DNA from: CBDDFQ01 sp965227035
Lineage (GTDB): Bacteria > Pseudomonadota > Gammaproteobacteria > Burkholderiales > Burkholderiaceae_C
Length of the DNA stretch: 64,000 bases
Reading direction: 5' to 3'
Assembly: GCA_965227035.1 (NCBI GenBank)
Contig: OZ245724.1
Span: 3,100,001 to 3,164,000 of the forward strand
Position numbers and translations under genes: made by a program. Below are positions 43,069 through 52,223 of this stretch, piece by piece. A model generated the notes under the pieces. That model saw only the letters and a program-made list of their open reading frames with translations, was not told the origin of the DNA and made no database searches. Every line of letters begins with the position of its first letter. Positions within the stretch are counted from its first letter, which is position 1.

Positions 43069-45075
43069 ATGTCGCGCCAGATGACGCGACCGGTCATTGC
43101 GATGGCCTTCTGTGTAACGGTTGCGGCCGTCGCACATGCGCAGTCCGCTCAGCCGACCACACCGCTCAACTCACGCGACGACGTGATCCTGGACATGAAC
43201 GCCGCATTCAAGCGCGGCGACAAAGCCCGCCTGACGGCGCGCCTTCCGGAGGCACGCGGACACGCGCTCGAAGCCTGGGCCGCCTACTGGGAACTGCGCG
43301 CCCGCATGGCCGACGCCAGTTCCGCAGAGTTCCAGAACTTCTTTGCTCGCTACCCCAATACCTATCAGGAAGACCGTCTACGAAACGACTTCCTCTTGCT
43401 TCTGGGCGCGCGCCGCGACTGGGCGCAGTTCGAATCGGTTCACGGCTCGTTTCGCATGAACGACGACCGCGAAGTGCAGTGTTACGCAACGACAGTCGAA
43501 TTCATCAAGAACCAGTCGGCAACGCCGGCCATGGTGGAAACGGTTCGCCGTAACTGGCTCGGCCAGCGCGATTCCGACGACGGCTGCACCAACGCGGTCG
43601 ATCATCTGTACGCCGCCAAGCTGATGCCGGCATCCGACTTGTGGCGCAAGGCGCGTCTGGCGATGGAATCGAATCGCCCGCGCGCTGCACGAGACGCGGT
43701 GTCGATGCTGTCGCCCGAATCCTTGCCTCTGCTTCAGGAAATCAACGACAGCTCGACCAAGTTTCTGCTCAAGCGTGCAACTGCCGGAGGCAAGACCAAA
43801 CAGGAAATGATCGTGCTCGCGCTGGTCAAGATGGCGGCTAGCGATTTCGAGCAGGCATCGCGTTTGCTCGATGCGAAATGGAGCGTGCAGATCAGCCCGG
43901 AAGAGCGCAACTGGGTCTGGGGCGTCATCGGCAAGCAGGCAGCGCAAAAGTTGTCTGTCGATGCGAACGGCTATTTCGCGAACGTCACCAAGTCGTCCGA
44001 TCTGAGCGACGACATGCTCGCCTGGAAAACGCGCGCGGCCCTCCGTGTGGGCAGCTGGAAAGACGTGCTGGCATCGGTCAACGGCATGAGCGCAGATGCG
44101 AAGCAGGATCCGACCTGGATTTACTGGCGCGCGCGAGCGATGACTGCGCTGGCTCGCAACGACGCAGAGAAAGCCGAAGCAAGACAGCAGCTGGAAGCGA
44201 TAGCAGGCATCAAAGGTTTCTACGAACAACTCGCGCTCGAAGACCTGGGACGTCAAATCACGTTGCCCGCAAAACCGCTGCCTTTGACGGCGCAGGAAAA
44301 AGACGCGGCTCGGCTCGATCCCGGATTGAACCGCGCGCTGTACGCGATCGCCATCGGCCTGCGAACCGAAGGCGTTCGCGAATGGAACTACACCACCAAT
44401 CTGCATTCGCGGGGCGGCATGTCCGAGCGCGAATTGCTTGCGGCAGCCGATTTCGCTTGCGCTCGCGAGGTGTGGGACCGCTGCATCAACACAAGCGAGC
44501 GCACCCGCGAATCGTTCGAGCCGGATCAACGCTTCCCGATGCCGTTCCACGACGCAGTCATCGCGAAAAGCCAGGCGATCAACCTCGATCCTGCCTACGT
44601 GTACGGCCTGATTCGCCAGGAGAGCCGATTCGTCATGGACGCGCGATCCGGAGTGGGCGCATCGGGCCTGATGCAGGTGATGCCCGCCACTGCGCGATGG
44701 ACCGCGAAGAAAATCGGCCTGACCTCGTTCACGCCGAATCAAATTACCGACCGCGATACCAACATCACCATCGGCACCGCGTATCTGAAGCTGGCACTTG
44801 ACGACTTCGACGGCTCGATGGCCTTGGCGGCTGCGGCCTACAACGCCGGCCCGGGACGTCCGCGTTCCTGGCGGAACGGTCCGGTCATGGACGCGGCCAT
44901 CTGGGCAGAAAACGTGCCGTTCCCCGAAACGCGCGACTACGTGAAGAAGGTGCTGTCCAACGCCACGGTTTACGCCGCGATCATTTCGGGTCAGCCGCAA
45001 TCGCTCAGGGCGCGGCTGGGCAACATCGGCCCGCGCCCGGTGAATCAGCCGGAACCCAACAAGGATCTTCCATGA
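43069..45075 (+). CDS. Soluble lytic murein transglycosylase (Slt70 type)
   Basis: The start at 43069 puts a compact signal (SRQMTRPVIAMAFCVTVAAVAHAQ) at the N-terminus and gives 668 aa; an ATG at 43039 (678 aa) is also open. The long helical ring domain is followed by the catalytic SLT domain: QESRFVMDARSGVGASGLMQVMPATA, where Glu of QESRF is catalytic, then YLKLALDDFDGSMALAAAAYNAGPGRPRSW. It cleaves peptidoglycan in the periplasm to anhydro-muropeptides. It overlaps the next GST gene by 4 bp. Confidence 0.94.
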   Translation: MSRQMTRPVIAMAFCVTVAAVAHAQSAQPTTPLNSRDDVILDMNAAFKRGDKARLTARLPEARGHALEAWAAYWELRARMADASSAEFQNFFARYPNTYQEDRLRNDFLLLLGARRDWAQFESVHGSFRMNDDREVQCYATTVEFIKNQSATPAMVETVRRNWLGQRDSDDGCTNAVDHLYAAKLMPASDLWRKARLAMESNRPRAARDAVSMLSPESLPLLQEINDSSTKFLLKRATAGGKTKQEMIVLALVKMAASDFEQASRLLDAKWSVQISPEERNWVWGVIGKQAAQKLSVDANGYFANVTKSSDLSDDMLAWKTRAALRVGSWKDVLASVNGMSADAKQDPTWIYWRARAMTALARNDAEKAEARQQLEAIAGIKGFYEQLALEDLGRQITLPAKPLPLTAQEKDAARLDPGLNRALYAIAIGLRTEGVREWNYTTNLHSRGGMSERELLAAADFACAREVWDRCINTSERTRESFEPDQRFPMPFHDAVIAKSQAINLDPAYVYGLIRQESRFVMDARSGVGASGLMQVMPATARWTAKKIGLTSFTPNQITDRDTNITIGTAYLKLALDDFDGSMALAAAAYNAGPGRPRSWRNGPVMDAAIWAENVPFPETRDYVKKVLSNATVYAAIISGQPQSLRARLGNIGPRPVNQPEPNKDLP

Positions 45076-45803
45076 GCACAGGCAACACCGACCCGAGCAA
45101 GCCCCTGACGCTGATCATCGGCAACAAGAATTACTCGTCGTGGTCGATGCGCCCGTGGGTGCTCATGCGTGAAGCCGGCATCGACTTCAACGAACAGATG
45201 ATCCGATTCGATTCGTTCAACACCGGCTCGGTGTTCAAGGAGTCGGTCCAGCGTGTGAATCCGGTCGGCAAGGTGCCCGTGCTGATCGACGATGGACTGT
45301 CCGGCGATGAACGCTTCGCGATCTGGGACACCCTGTCGATTGCCGAGTATCTGGCCGAGAAATTTCCCAAGAAGAACCTTTGGCCTACGGACGTGAAAGC
45401 ACGCGCGCGCGCTCGCAGCGTCTGCGCCGATATGCACAGCGGCTTCTCGTCGCTTCGCCAGCATTGCGCCATGAACATCGAGGCGAGCCTGCCCGCCGTG
45501 GGCGCACTTTTGTGGCGCGATCAGCCCGGCGTGCGAGCCGATGTAGAACGCCTCACGGTCATGTGGGAAGGCCTTTTGAAATCGCATGGCGGCCCGATGC
45601 TGTTCGGCAATTTCACGATTGCCGATGCGTACTTCGCGCCGGTGTGCATGCGCCTCATCACCTATGCATTGCCGGTGTCGGATGTCGTGAGCGACTACGT
45701 CCAGCGCGTGAAAGCCTTGCCGTCGGTGAGCGCATGGATTGCGGACGCACTGAAAGAAGAAGACTTTTTGCCCTTCGAAGAACCGTATCGGGTGAAACGT
45801 TGA
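45072..45803 (+). CDS. Glutathione S-transferase family protein
   Basis: The product is 243 aa. The N-domain reads LIIGNKNYSSWSMRPWVLMREAGIDF, with S-S-W-S near the catalytic position, then NPVGKVPVLIDDG and WDTLSIAEYLAEKFP for glutathione binding. The helical C-domain follows. The start overlaps the transglycosylase stop as ATGA, so the two are translated together, although a functional link is not obvious. cca follows 25 bp later. Confidence 0.92.
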   Translation: MSTGNTDPSKPLTLIIGNKNYSSWSMRPWVLMREAGIDFNEQMIRFDSFNTGSVFKESVQRVNPVGKVPVLIDDGLSGDERFAIWDTLSIAEYLAEKFPKKNLWPTDVKARARARSVCADMHSGFSSLRQHCAMNIEASLPAVGALLWRDQPGVRADVERLTVMWEGLLKSHGGPMLFGNFTIADAYFAPVCMRLITYALPVSDVVSDYVQRVKALPSVSAWIADALKEEDFLPFEEPYRVKR

Positions 45804-45828
45804 CGTCGACGACATCAAGGCGCTGCTG

Positions 45829-47061
45829 ATGCAGGTGTACAGAGTCGGCGGCGCGATTCGCGATGCCCTGCTCGGCCTGCCGGTGAGCGATCACGATTGG
45901 GTGGTCGTGGGGGCCACGCCACAGGAAATGGTCGACGCCGGATACCTCTCGGTGGGCCGCGACTTCCCGGTGTTCCTGCATCCCACAACGCGCGAGGAAT
46001 ACGCGCTAGCCCGCACCGAGCGCAAGACTGCTCGCGGGTATCACGGGTTCGAATTTCACACGGCTGCCGGCGTCACGCTGGAGGACGATCTGGCTCGCCG
46101 CGATCTCACGATCAACGCAATGGCGCAGCCGGCAGATGCGAATGGCGATGAAGGCATCGTCGATCCGTTCAACGGCAAGGCCGATCTCGAATCGAAAACG
46201 CTTCGTCATGTGACCGATGCGTTTCGCGAAGACCCGGTCCGCATTCTGCGTATTGCCCGATTCGCCGCCCGCTTCGCCGATTTCTCGATCGCGCCCGAAA
46301 CGATGCGTTTGATGCGCGAAATGGTCGAAGCCGGCGAGGTCGATGCGCTGGTACCAGAACGCGTCTGGCAGGAGCTGGCGCGCGGATTGATGTCGAACAA
46401 GCCGTCTCGCATGTTCGAGGTACTTCGCGAGTGCGGCGCGCTGGCAAAACTGCTGCCCGAAGTCGATCGGCTCTGGGGCGTGCCGCAACGCGCCGAATAC
46501 CACCCCGAAATCGACACCGGCGTTCACCTGATGATGGTGCTCGACATGAGCGCAAAACTGAATGCGCCGCTCCCGGTTCGATTCGCCTGCCTGGTGCACG
46601 ACCTCGGCAAAGGCACCACTCCAGAGGACGTGCTGCCGCGTCATATCGGACACGAGCAACGCAGCGCGAAACTTCTCATCGCGGTGTGTGAGCGCTTCCG
46701 GATACCGGTCGATTGCAAGGAACTTGCCGATGTCGTTGCGCGTGAGCACGGCAACATCCATCGCAGCGACGAATTGAACGCGGCTGCTGTGGTGCGATTG
46801 CTCGAACGCTGCGACGCGTTCCGCAAGCCGGCGCGCTTCGACGAAGTGCTTTTGAGCTGCGAATGCGATGCACGCGGACGGCTGAATTTCGAGGATCGCC
46901 CGTATCCGCAACGGGTTCGGCTCATGGGCGCACTGAATGCGGCTCTGGCCGTCGACACGGCGAGCGTCGCAGCCGAAGCGCAGCAGTCCGGCGCGAAGGG
47001 TCCGGCGGTCGGCGATCGTATTCGGGACGCGCGAATAGCGGCAGTGGAACGAGCGCTTTAG
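45829..47061 (+). CDS. cca: CCA tRNA nucleotidyltransferase with HD domain
   Basis: The product is 410 aa. The nucleotidyltransferase head has YRVGGAIRDALLGLPVSDHDWVVVG in family order (the D-x-D metal site), then RRDLTINAMAQ and the neck DPVRILRIARFAARF. The C-terminal HD domain is visible at CLVHDLGKGTTPEDVLPRHIGHE. This is the bacterial class II enzyme that adds or repairs the 3' CCA end of tRNA, with phosphohydrolase activity in the HD part. It is close to the E. coli enzyme in length (412). Confidence 0.96.
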   Translation: MQVYRVGGAIRDALLGLPVSDHDWVVVGATPQEMVDAGYLSVGRDFPVFLHPTTREEYALARTERKTARGYHGFEFHTAAGVTLEDDLARRDLTINAMAQPADANGDEGIVDPFNGKADLESKTLRHVTDAFREDPVRILRIARFAARFADFSIAPETMRLMREMVEAGEVDALVPERVWQELARGLMSNKPSRMFEVLRECGALAKLLPEVDRLWGVPQRAEYHPEIDTGVHLMMVLDMSAKLNAPLPVRFACLVHDLGKGTTPEDVLPRHIGHEQRSAKLLIAVCERFRIPVDCKELADVVAREHGNIHRSDELNAAAVVRLLERCDAFRKPARFDEVLLSCECDARGRLNFEDRPYPQRVRLMGALNAALAVDTASVAAEAQQSGAKGPAVGDRIRDARIAAVERAL

Positions 47062-47145
47062 AAGCCCCTCCGGAAGACCCATTTCGGTAACTAGGTATTT
47101 CAGAAAGAGCGCCCCGGCGGCGTCTGTCTGGTAAGGTCACTCGGG

Positions 47146-47940
47146 ATGCAAAGGCCCTCTTCCAACATCCCCTTGCTCACTGGGCGAACTGCACTTTTTC
47201 TCGATTTCGACGGCACGCTTGTCGACCTCGCGGGAACACCCGATTCGGTGGTCGTCGGTCCCCGGCTAGTCCCGCTTCTCTCCGATCTGAGCAAATTGCT
47301 CGATGGAGCGCTAGCGATCGTGACCGGTCGCGAAATCGCGTCCATCGATTACTACCTGGCACCGCTGAAGCTCCCACTGGGTGCGGAACACGGATCGCAA
47401 TGGCGACTCGCTTCCGGACTGGTCGAATCGATTGCGCCGCCGGACATTCGCGTGGCGGTGGAAACAGCGGAAGCGCTTAACGCCAAATATCCGGAACTGA
47501 TCCTGGAGCGCAAGTACACGTCTATTTCGCTTCACTATCGTCTGGCACCGGAACTCGAATCGATGTGCATCGAAGCGATGGATCACGCCGCCATCGGCGT
47601 GCCGAACGTCACCGTCATGCGCGGCAAGGCTGTCGTCGAAGTGAAGTCGTCGCTGACCGATAAAGGGCATGTGATCGAACGGTTGATGAATACACCGCCG
47701 TTCATCGGAAGAGTTCCTGTGTTCGCTGGCGATGACCTGACCGACGAATCGGCGATCGACAAGGTGCAGACGCTCGGCGGCATTGCCGTGAAAGTGGGGC
47801 AGAGCCCGTCATCGGCGCAGCATCGTTGCGCGACGCCTGAGGCGCTGATCGAATGGCTGGCCGAGTCGCTGACCGCGCTCAAAGCTGCCGGGCTCGATTC
47901 TTCCGAAAATAAAGAGCAAAAATCCAGGAGCGCCGCATGA
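47146..47940 (+). CDS. otsB: Trehalose-6-phosphate phosphatase
   Basis: The product is 264 aa. The HAD motif I FLDFDGTLVDLAG holds the nucleophile Asp. Motif II is IVTGREIAS and the late motif is VFAGDDLTDESAI. KGHVIERLM carries the motif III lysine. It removes phosphate from trehalose-6-phosphate to give trehalose, an osmo- and desiccation protectant. It leads a three-gene operon with a GH15 gene (4-bp overlap) and otsA. Confidence 0.95.
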   Translation: MQRPSSNIPLLTGRTALFLDFDGTLVDLAGTPDSVVVGPRLVPLLSDLSKLLDGALAIVTGREIASIDYYLAPLKLPLGAEHGSQWRLASGLVESIAPPDIRVAVETAEALNAKYPELILERKYTSISLHYRLAPELESMCIEAMDHAAIGVPNVTVMRGKAVVEVKSSLTDKGHVIERLMNTPPFIGRVPVFAGDDLTDESAIDKVQTLGGIAVKVGQSPSSAQHRCATPEALIEWLAESLTALKAAGLDSSENKEQKSRSAA

Positions 47941-49832
47941 GCGAACTCGATCGAAATATGAAAAACGGCATCGAGCATGGCGTCGATTCTGCGGGTGCCG
48001 ACATCGCTGCCAGTGCCGGTAGCGCGAATACCAAGGACAACTTCGAGCCACCGCTGCAGTCCTCGCTGTCGATGGGTGTGATCGGAAATTGCGCCTTCAG
48101 CGCGCTGATCGACAAACGGGGTCGAATCGTCTGGTGCTGTCTGCCTCGCTTCGACGGCGACCCGGTGTTCAATGCTCTGCTCGATCCTTCGGAAAACGCG
48201 AGCGCTTTCAATATCGACATCGAAGATTTTGCGGAGTCGCGCCAGTGGTACGAGCCGAACACGGCCGTCCTTCGTACACGCCTGATCGATAAGCAAGGGC
48301 AGGAACTCGAGATCACCGACTTCGCGCCCCGGTTCTACAGCCGCGCTCGATTCTTTCGGCCGCTGACCATGGTGCGGCGTGTCAAAGCCATCAAGGGCGC
48401 GCCTCGGATTCGGGTGTCTGTCGATGTGAACTTCGATTGGGGCAAGTCCAAGCCGGAGATCACGCGCGGCAGCAATCACATTCGCTTCGTCGGCGGCGAT
48501 CTGACGCTGCGATTGAATACCGATGCATCCATTTCGCACCTGCTATCGCGCCAGCCTTTCATCCTTTACAAGGAACACAACTTCCTGCTGGGCGCCGACG
48601 AAACTTTGACCGATGGCATTGCCGACACGGCTCGATATTTCGAGCAGGAAACCGTGACCTACTGGAAGGTCTGGAGCAAGCGCCTGGCGATTCCGCTGGA
48701 GTGGCAGGAGGCCGTCATACGCGCGGCCATCACTCTGAAGATGTCCTTGTACGAAGACACCGGCGCGATCGTCGCGGCCATGACGACCAGCATTCCGGAA
48801 GCGCCAGGCAGCGAGCGCAATTGGGACTACCGCTTCTGCTGGCTGCGCGATGCATTCTTCGTGGTGCGTGCGCTCAATAGCCTTTCCGAAGTCGGCACGA
48901 TGGAAGACTATTTGAAGTGGCTGAGCAACATCGTCATCGGCGCGCACGGGGAACATATCCAGCCGCTGTACGGCATCGGCATGGAAAAGCACCTGCCAGA
49001 GAGCATGGTCGATCTGGCGGGATATCGCGGCATGGGCCCGGTGCGCGTCGGCAATCAGGCGCAGGAACATTTTCAGCACGACGTGTACGGCAACATCGTT
49101 TTGGGATCGGCGCAGGCGTTTCACGACAAGCGCTTGCTCAACCCGGGCGGCGCAGCTGAATTCGTGCATCTGGAAGCTGTTGGCGAACGCGCGATTCGGG
49201 TGTACGGCACCCCAGACGCCGGCATGTGGGAGCTGCGCACCCGCGCTCGCGTTCACACCTCTTCAGCGCTCATGAGCTGGGCGGCTTGCGACCGAATTGC
49301 CAAGATCGCCAAGAACCTGGGCAAGCTGGACCGATTCGACTACTGGAACGATCACGCCAACCGTATGCGCGACGAGATTCTGGAAAAGTCGTGGAGCGAA
49401 GAGCGCCAGGCTTTCGCCGAGAGCTTCGGCGGACGCGATCTGGACGCGAGTATTTTGCTGATGGCGGAAGTCGGCTTCATCGACCCGCGCGATCCGCGAT
49501 TCATCTCGACTATCGACGCAATGGAAAAGTCTCTCTGCGACGGCCCGTACATGCGTCGCTACGAAGCGCCGGACGATTTCGGCAAACCCGAAACCGCGTT
49601 CAACATCTGCACCTTCTGGCGAATCGATGCGCTCGCCCGGATCGGCCGAAAGCAACAGGCGCGCGAGATTTTCGAGACCATGCTTGCCGCACGCAATCAC
49701 GTCGGTCTGCTGTCGGAAGACACGCATCCAATCACCGGCGAGATGTGGGGCAACTTTCCGCAAACCTATTCGATGGTCGGGATCATCAACGCTGCGGTTC
49801 GCCTGAGCGCGCCGTGGGATTCGGCCATCTAG
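47937..49832 (+). CDS. GH15 family glycoside hydrolase (glucoamylase/trehalase-like)
   Basis: The product is 631 aa. An N-terminal extension of about 35 residues precedes SMGVIGNCAFSALIDKRGRIVWCCLPRFDGDPVF. The GH15 signature reads RNWDYRFCWLRDAFFVV near residue 300. The alpha/alpha barrel runs to the end, with SEDTHPITGEMWGNFPQTYSM containing the late acid/base region. GH15 members act as glucoamylases, glucodextranases or trehalases. Between otsB and otsA it may trim or recycle trehalose or a related glucoside. The overlap with otsB shows coupled expression. Confidence 0.92.
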   Translation: MSELDRNMKNGIEHGVDSAGADIAASAGSANTKDNFEPPLQSSLSMGVIGNCAFSALIDKRGRIVWCCLPRFDGDPVFNALLDPSENASAFNIDIEDFAESRQWYEPNTAVLRTRLIDKQGQELEITDFAPRFYSRARFFRPLTMVRRVKAIKGAPRIRVSVDVNFDWGKSKPEITRGSNHIRFVGGDLTLRLNTDASISHLLSRQPFILYKEHNFLLGADETLTDGIADTARYFEQETVTYWKVWSKRLAIPLEWQEAVIRAAITLKMSLYEDTGAIVAAMTTSIPEAPGSERNWDYRFCWLRDAFFVVRALNSLSEVGTMEDYLKWLSNIVIGAHGEHIQPLYGIGMEKHLPESMVDLAGYRGMGPVRVGNQAQEHFQHDVYGNIVLGSAQAFHDKRLLNPGGAAEFVHLEAVGERAIRVYGTPDAGMWELRTRARVHTSSALMSWAACDRIAKIAKNLGKLDRFDYWNDHANRMRDEILEKSWSEERQAFAESFGGRDLDASILLMAEVGFIDPRDPRFISTIDAMEKSLCDGPYMRRYEAPDDFGKPETAFNICTFWRIDALARIGRKQQAREIFETMLAARNHVGLLSEDTHPITGEMWGNFPQTYSMVGIINAAVRLSAPWDSAI

Positions 49833-49875
49833 GCAATCAGTTCAAAAAATCTCTTCGAAGGGCAATTGGAAATCA

Positions 49876-51258
49876 ATGGGACGTTTGGTAGTCATCTCGA
49901 ATCGAGTCGCAGATCCGCGTAAAGCGGCTGCCGGCGGACTTGCGGTCGCTTTGGGCGAAGCACTCACGGCAACCGGTGGACTCTGGTTCGGATGGAGCGG
50001 CGAAGTCATCGAAAAAGGCACGCCCGGCGAGGGCGAATTGCACATCGCGCAAGCGGGCAACGTGACGCTAGCCACTCTCGATTTGTGCCAGGAAGATCAC
50101 GACAGCTACTACCTTGGCTACAGCAACGGCGTTCTCTGGCCGGTGTTCCATTACCGGCTCGACCTGGCGCATTTCGATTCCGGCTACATCGGCGGCTACC
50201 GCCGGGTGAACCAGCTGTTCGCGCGCAAGCTCGCACCTCTGCTCAAACCCGACGACATCATCTGGGTGCACGACTATCACCTGATGGCGCTGGCTGCTGA
50301 ACTACGCGCGATGGGTTGCAAGCAGCGCATGGGATTCTTCCTTCACATTCCGCTTCCGCCGCAGCTCATTCTTGCCGCCATTCCCCAACACGAATGGCTG
50401 ATGCGGTCCTTGTTCTCGTTCGATCTGATCGGCTTCCAGAGCAATCAGGATGTCTCGCATTTCCAGCGGTATGTCGAAAGCGAGGCAGGCGGAAGATCGG
50501 TGGGCGACCACATGTGGGAGGCCTACGGAAGCACGGTGCGCGCGCAGGCGTTTCCGATCGGAATCGACGTCGATGAATTCGCTGCGCTGACGCATGCGCC
50601 CGAAGGCAAAGAGGCCTACGAGCGCATGAAAGAGGAGTACAAGCGCCGCCGAATCCTCATGGGCATCGACAGGCTCGATTACTCGAAGGGCATCCCGCAT
50701 CGGGTCCGCGCGTTTCGCGACCTCCTGGCGAACTATCCCGAGAATCGCAACAGCGCGACGCTGATTCAGATTGCATCTCCGACCCGGGAGAGCGTCGAAG
50801 CGTACGCCGATATCCGGCAGGAACTCGAAGGGCTTTGCGGCGCCATCAACGGCGATTACGGCGAGCTGGACTGGATGCCCGTTCGCTATATCCACCGCAC
50901 CGTCGCACGGAAAAAAGTGCCGGGACTATGCCGCGCGTCTGCGGTCGGTCTGGTGACTCCACTACGTGATGGGATGAATCTGGTCGCGAAGGAATACGTG
51001 GCAGCGCAGGACCCGGCAGATCCGGGTGTGCTGGTGCTTTCACGATTCGCGGGCGCAGCCGAGCAGATGAAGGAAGCTCTGCTGGTGAATCCGTACGACA
51101 CGCACGGAACTGCGGAGACGATTCAGCAGGCGCTGAGCATGCCCAAGGAAGAGCGTCAGATGCGGCATCAGAAGCTGCTCAAGGGTATCCGCGAGCAGGA
51201 CGTCCACTGGTGGCGCCGAACCTTCCTCGACGCGCTCGAAGAAACGAAGAATCGCTGA
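49876..51258 (+). CDS. otsA: Trehalose-6-phosphate synthase
   Basis: The product is 460 aa. GT20 features are RLVVISNRVADP at the start, GGLWFGWSGE, WVHDYHLMALAAELR, and GIDRLDYSKGIPHRVRAF, with R and K for UDP and glucose-6-phosphate binding. Later comes LRDGMNLVAKEYVAAQ. It makes trehalose-6-phosphate from UDP-glucose and glucose-6-phosphate for OtsB. It is third in the operon, 43 bp after the GH15 gene. The otsB-GH15-otsA order differs from the otsBA pair of enterobacteria. Confidence 0.96.
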   Translation: MGRLVVISNRVADPRKAAAGGLAVALGEALTATGGLWFGWSGEVIEKGTPGEGELHIAQAGNVTLATLDLCQEDHDSYYLGYSNGVLWPVFHYRLDLAHFDSGYIGGYRRVNQLFARKLAPLLKPDDIIWVHDYHLMALAAELRAMGCKQRMGFFLHIPLPPQLILAAIPQHEWLMRSLFSFDLIGFQSNQDVSHFQRYVESEAGGRSVGDHMWEAYGSTVRAQAFPIGIDVDEFAALTHAPEGKEAYERMKEEYKRRRILMGIDRLDYSKGIPHRVRAFRDLLANYPENRNSATLIQIASPTRESVEAYADIRQELEGLCGAINGDYGELDWMPVRYIHRTVARKKVPGLCRASAVGLVTPLRDGMNLVAKEYVAAQDPADPGVLVLSRFAGAAEQMKEALLVNPYDTHGTAETIQQALSMPKEERQMRHQKLLKGIREQDVHWWRRTFLDALEETKNR

Positions 51259-51273
51259 TCGATCCTCGACGGC

Positions 51274-52200
51274 CTAGTCGACCAGCGCCAGCGCCGCGTA
51301 ATCGCCGACCTTGTTGCCGAGTCCTGCGGGCACCAGTTCAACGCCTTTGGTAAGCGCCGGAAAAAACGCATACACCTGCTCGTTCAGGCGCGGTAGCAGC
51401 CATTCCTTCTGGTGGAAGAACAAGCTGCCGCCGATGCTGATTTTTTGTAGATCCATGGTGGCGATCAGGTTGTACAGAAGGCGTGCCATCACGCGCACCG
51501 ATGCATCGGCATAGGCCATCGATTTCGCGTCGCCACTCATGGCGCGCTCGAACAGGGTTTTCGATTCGACACCGTACAACTCCTCGATAGACGCGCCGCC
51601 TATCAATGACTCGACATCGCCGACGTTGCCACATCCGCAGACCGCGTGAAGGTTGTCGGACACGAAGGTGTGGCCCGCATGTCCGGCGTTTCCGTTCTTG
51701 CCGCGCAGAATTTTTCCGTCGACGCAAAGCCCCACGCCCACACCCGTGCTCCACGTGACATACGCACAGGAGTCGACACCCTGCAAAGCACCCCACCTCC
51801 GTTCGGCTTCGAGTGCCGCGACGCCGTCGTTTTCAATTCGCAGATGCTCGAATCGCTTTTTGAGCGGCGCCTCGAAAGGAATGCTCATCCACTCGTTGGG
51901 CAGACGATTCGCGCCATGCGCCGCCGCCAGTCCGCCGGAAATATTCGGCGAAGCGAGTTCGATCAAACCATCGCGCTTCACGAACGGCCCGGCCGATGCG
52001 ATGCCGACCCGCGAAATGTCTTCCGGCTTGCCGCCAGCGGCCTGGCATGCGGCGTCGATCAGGCGAAGCACCTGCTGCGACAACGCGTTCGCATCGCCGG
52101 TTTTGACGGTCGGCTCCGATTGCCTGAACGACAGCTCCTGCTCGCCAGTGGCCACACTTGCCGCCACTTTTGTTCCGCCTATGTCGACGCAAATTTTCAT
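51274..52200 (-). CDS. ROK family sugar kinase
   Basis: The product is 308 aa. It opens KICVDIGGTKVAASV (phosphate-binding loop), then IENDGVAALEAERRWGA and WSTGVGVGLCVDGKILRGKNG. The zinc-binding ROK region is NAGHAGHTF with CGCGNVGDVE. This pattern fits glucokinase or N-acetylhexosamine kinase of the ROK group. It converges on otsA with 15 bp between stops. Phosphorylating glucose released by the GH15 enzyme would be a natural link, but that is inference. Confidence 0.9.
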   Translation of the reverse strand: MKICVDIGGTKVAASVATGEQELSFRQSEPTVKTGDANALSQQVLRLIDAACQAAGGKPEDISRVGIASAGPFVKRDGLIELASPNISGGLAAAHGANRLPNEWMSIPFEAPLKKRFEHLRIENDGVAALEAERRWGALQGVDSCAYVTWSTGVGVGLCVDGKILRGKNGNAGHAGHTFVSDNLHAVCGCGNVGDVESLIGGASIEELYGVESKTLFERAMSGDAKSMAYADASVRVMARLLYNLIATMDLQKISIGGSLFFHQKEWLLPRLNEQVYAFFPALTKGVELVPAGLGNKVGDYAALALVD

Positions 52201-52223
52201 GAGTCAGGTCTCCTCTTCAATCA

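Noticed and set aside
43378..45000. Minus-strand 540-codon open frame
   Set aside because: Antisense to the lytic transglycosylase, which has intact catalytic motifs.
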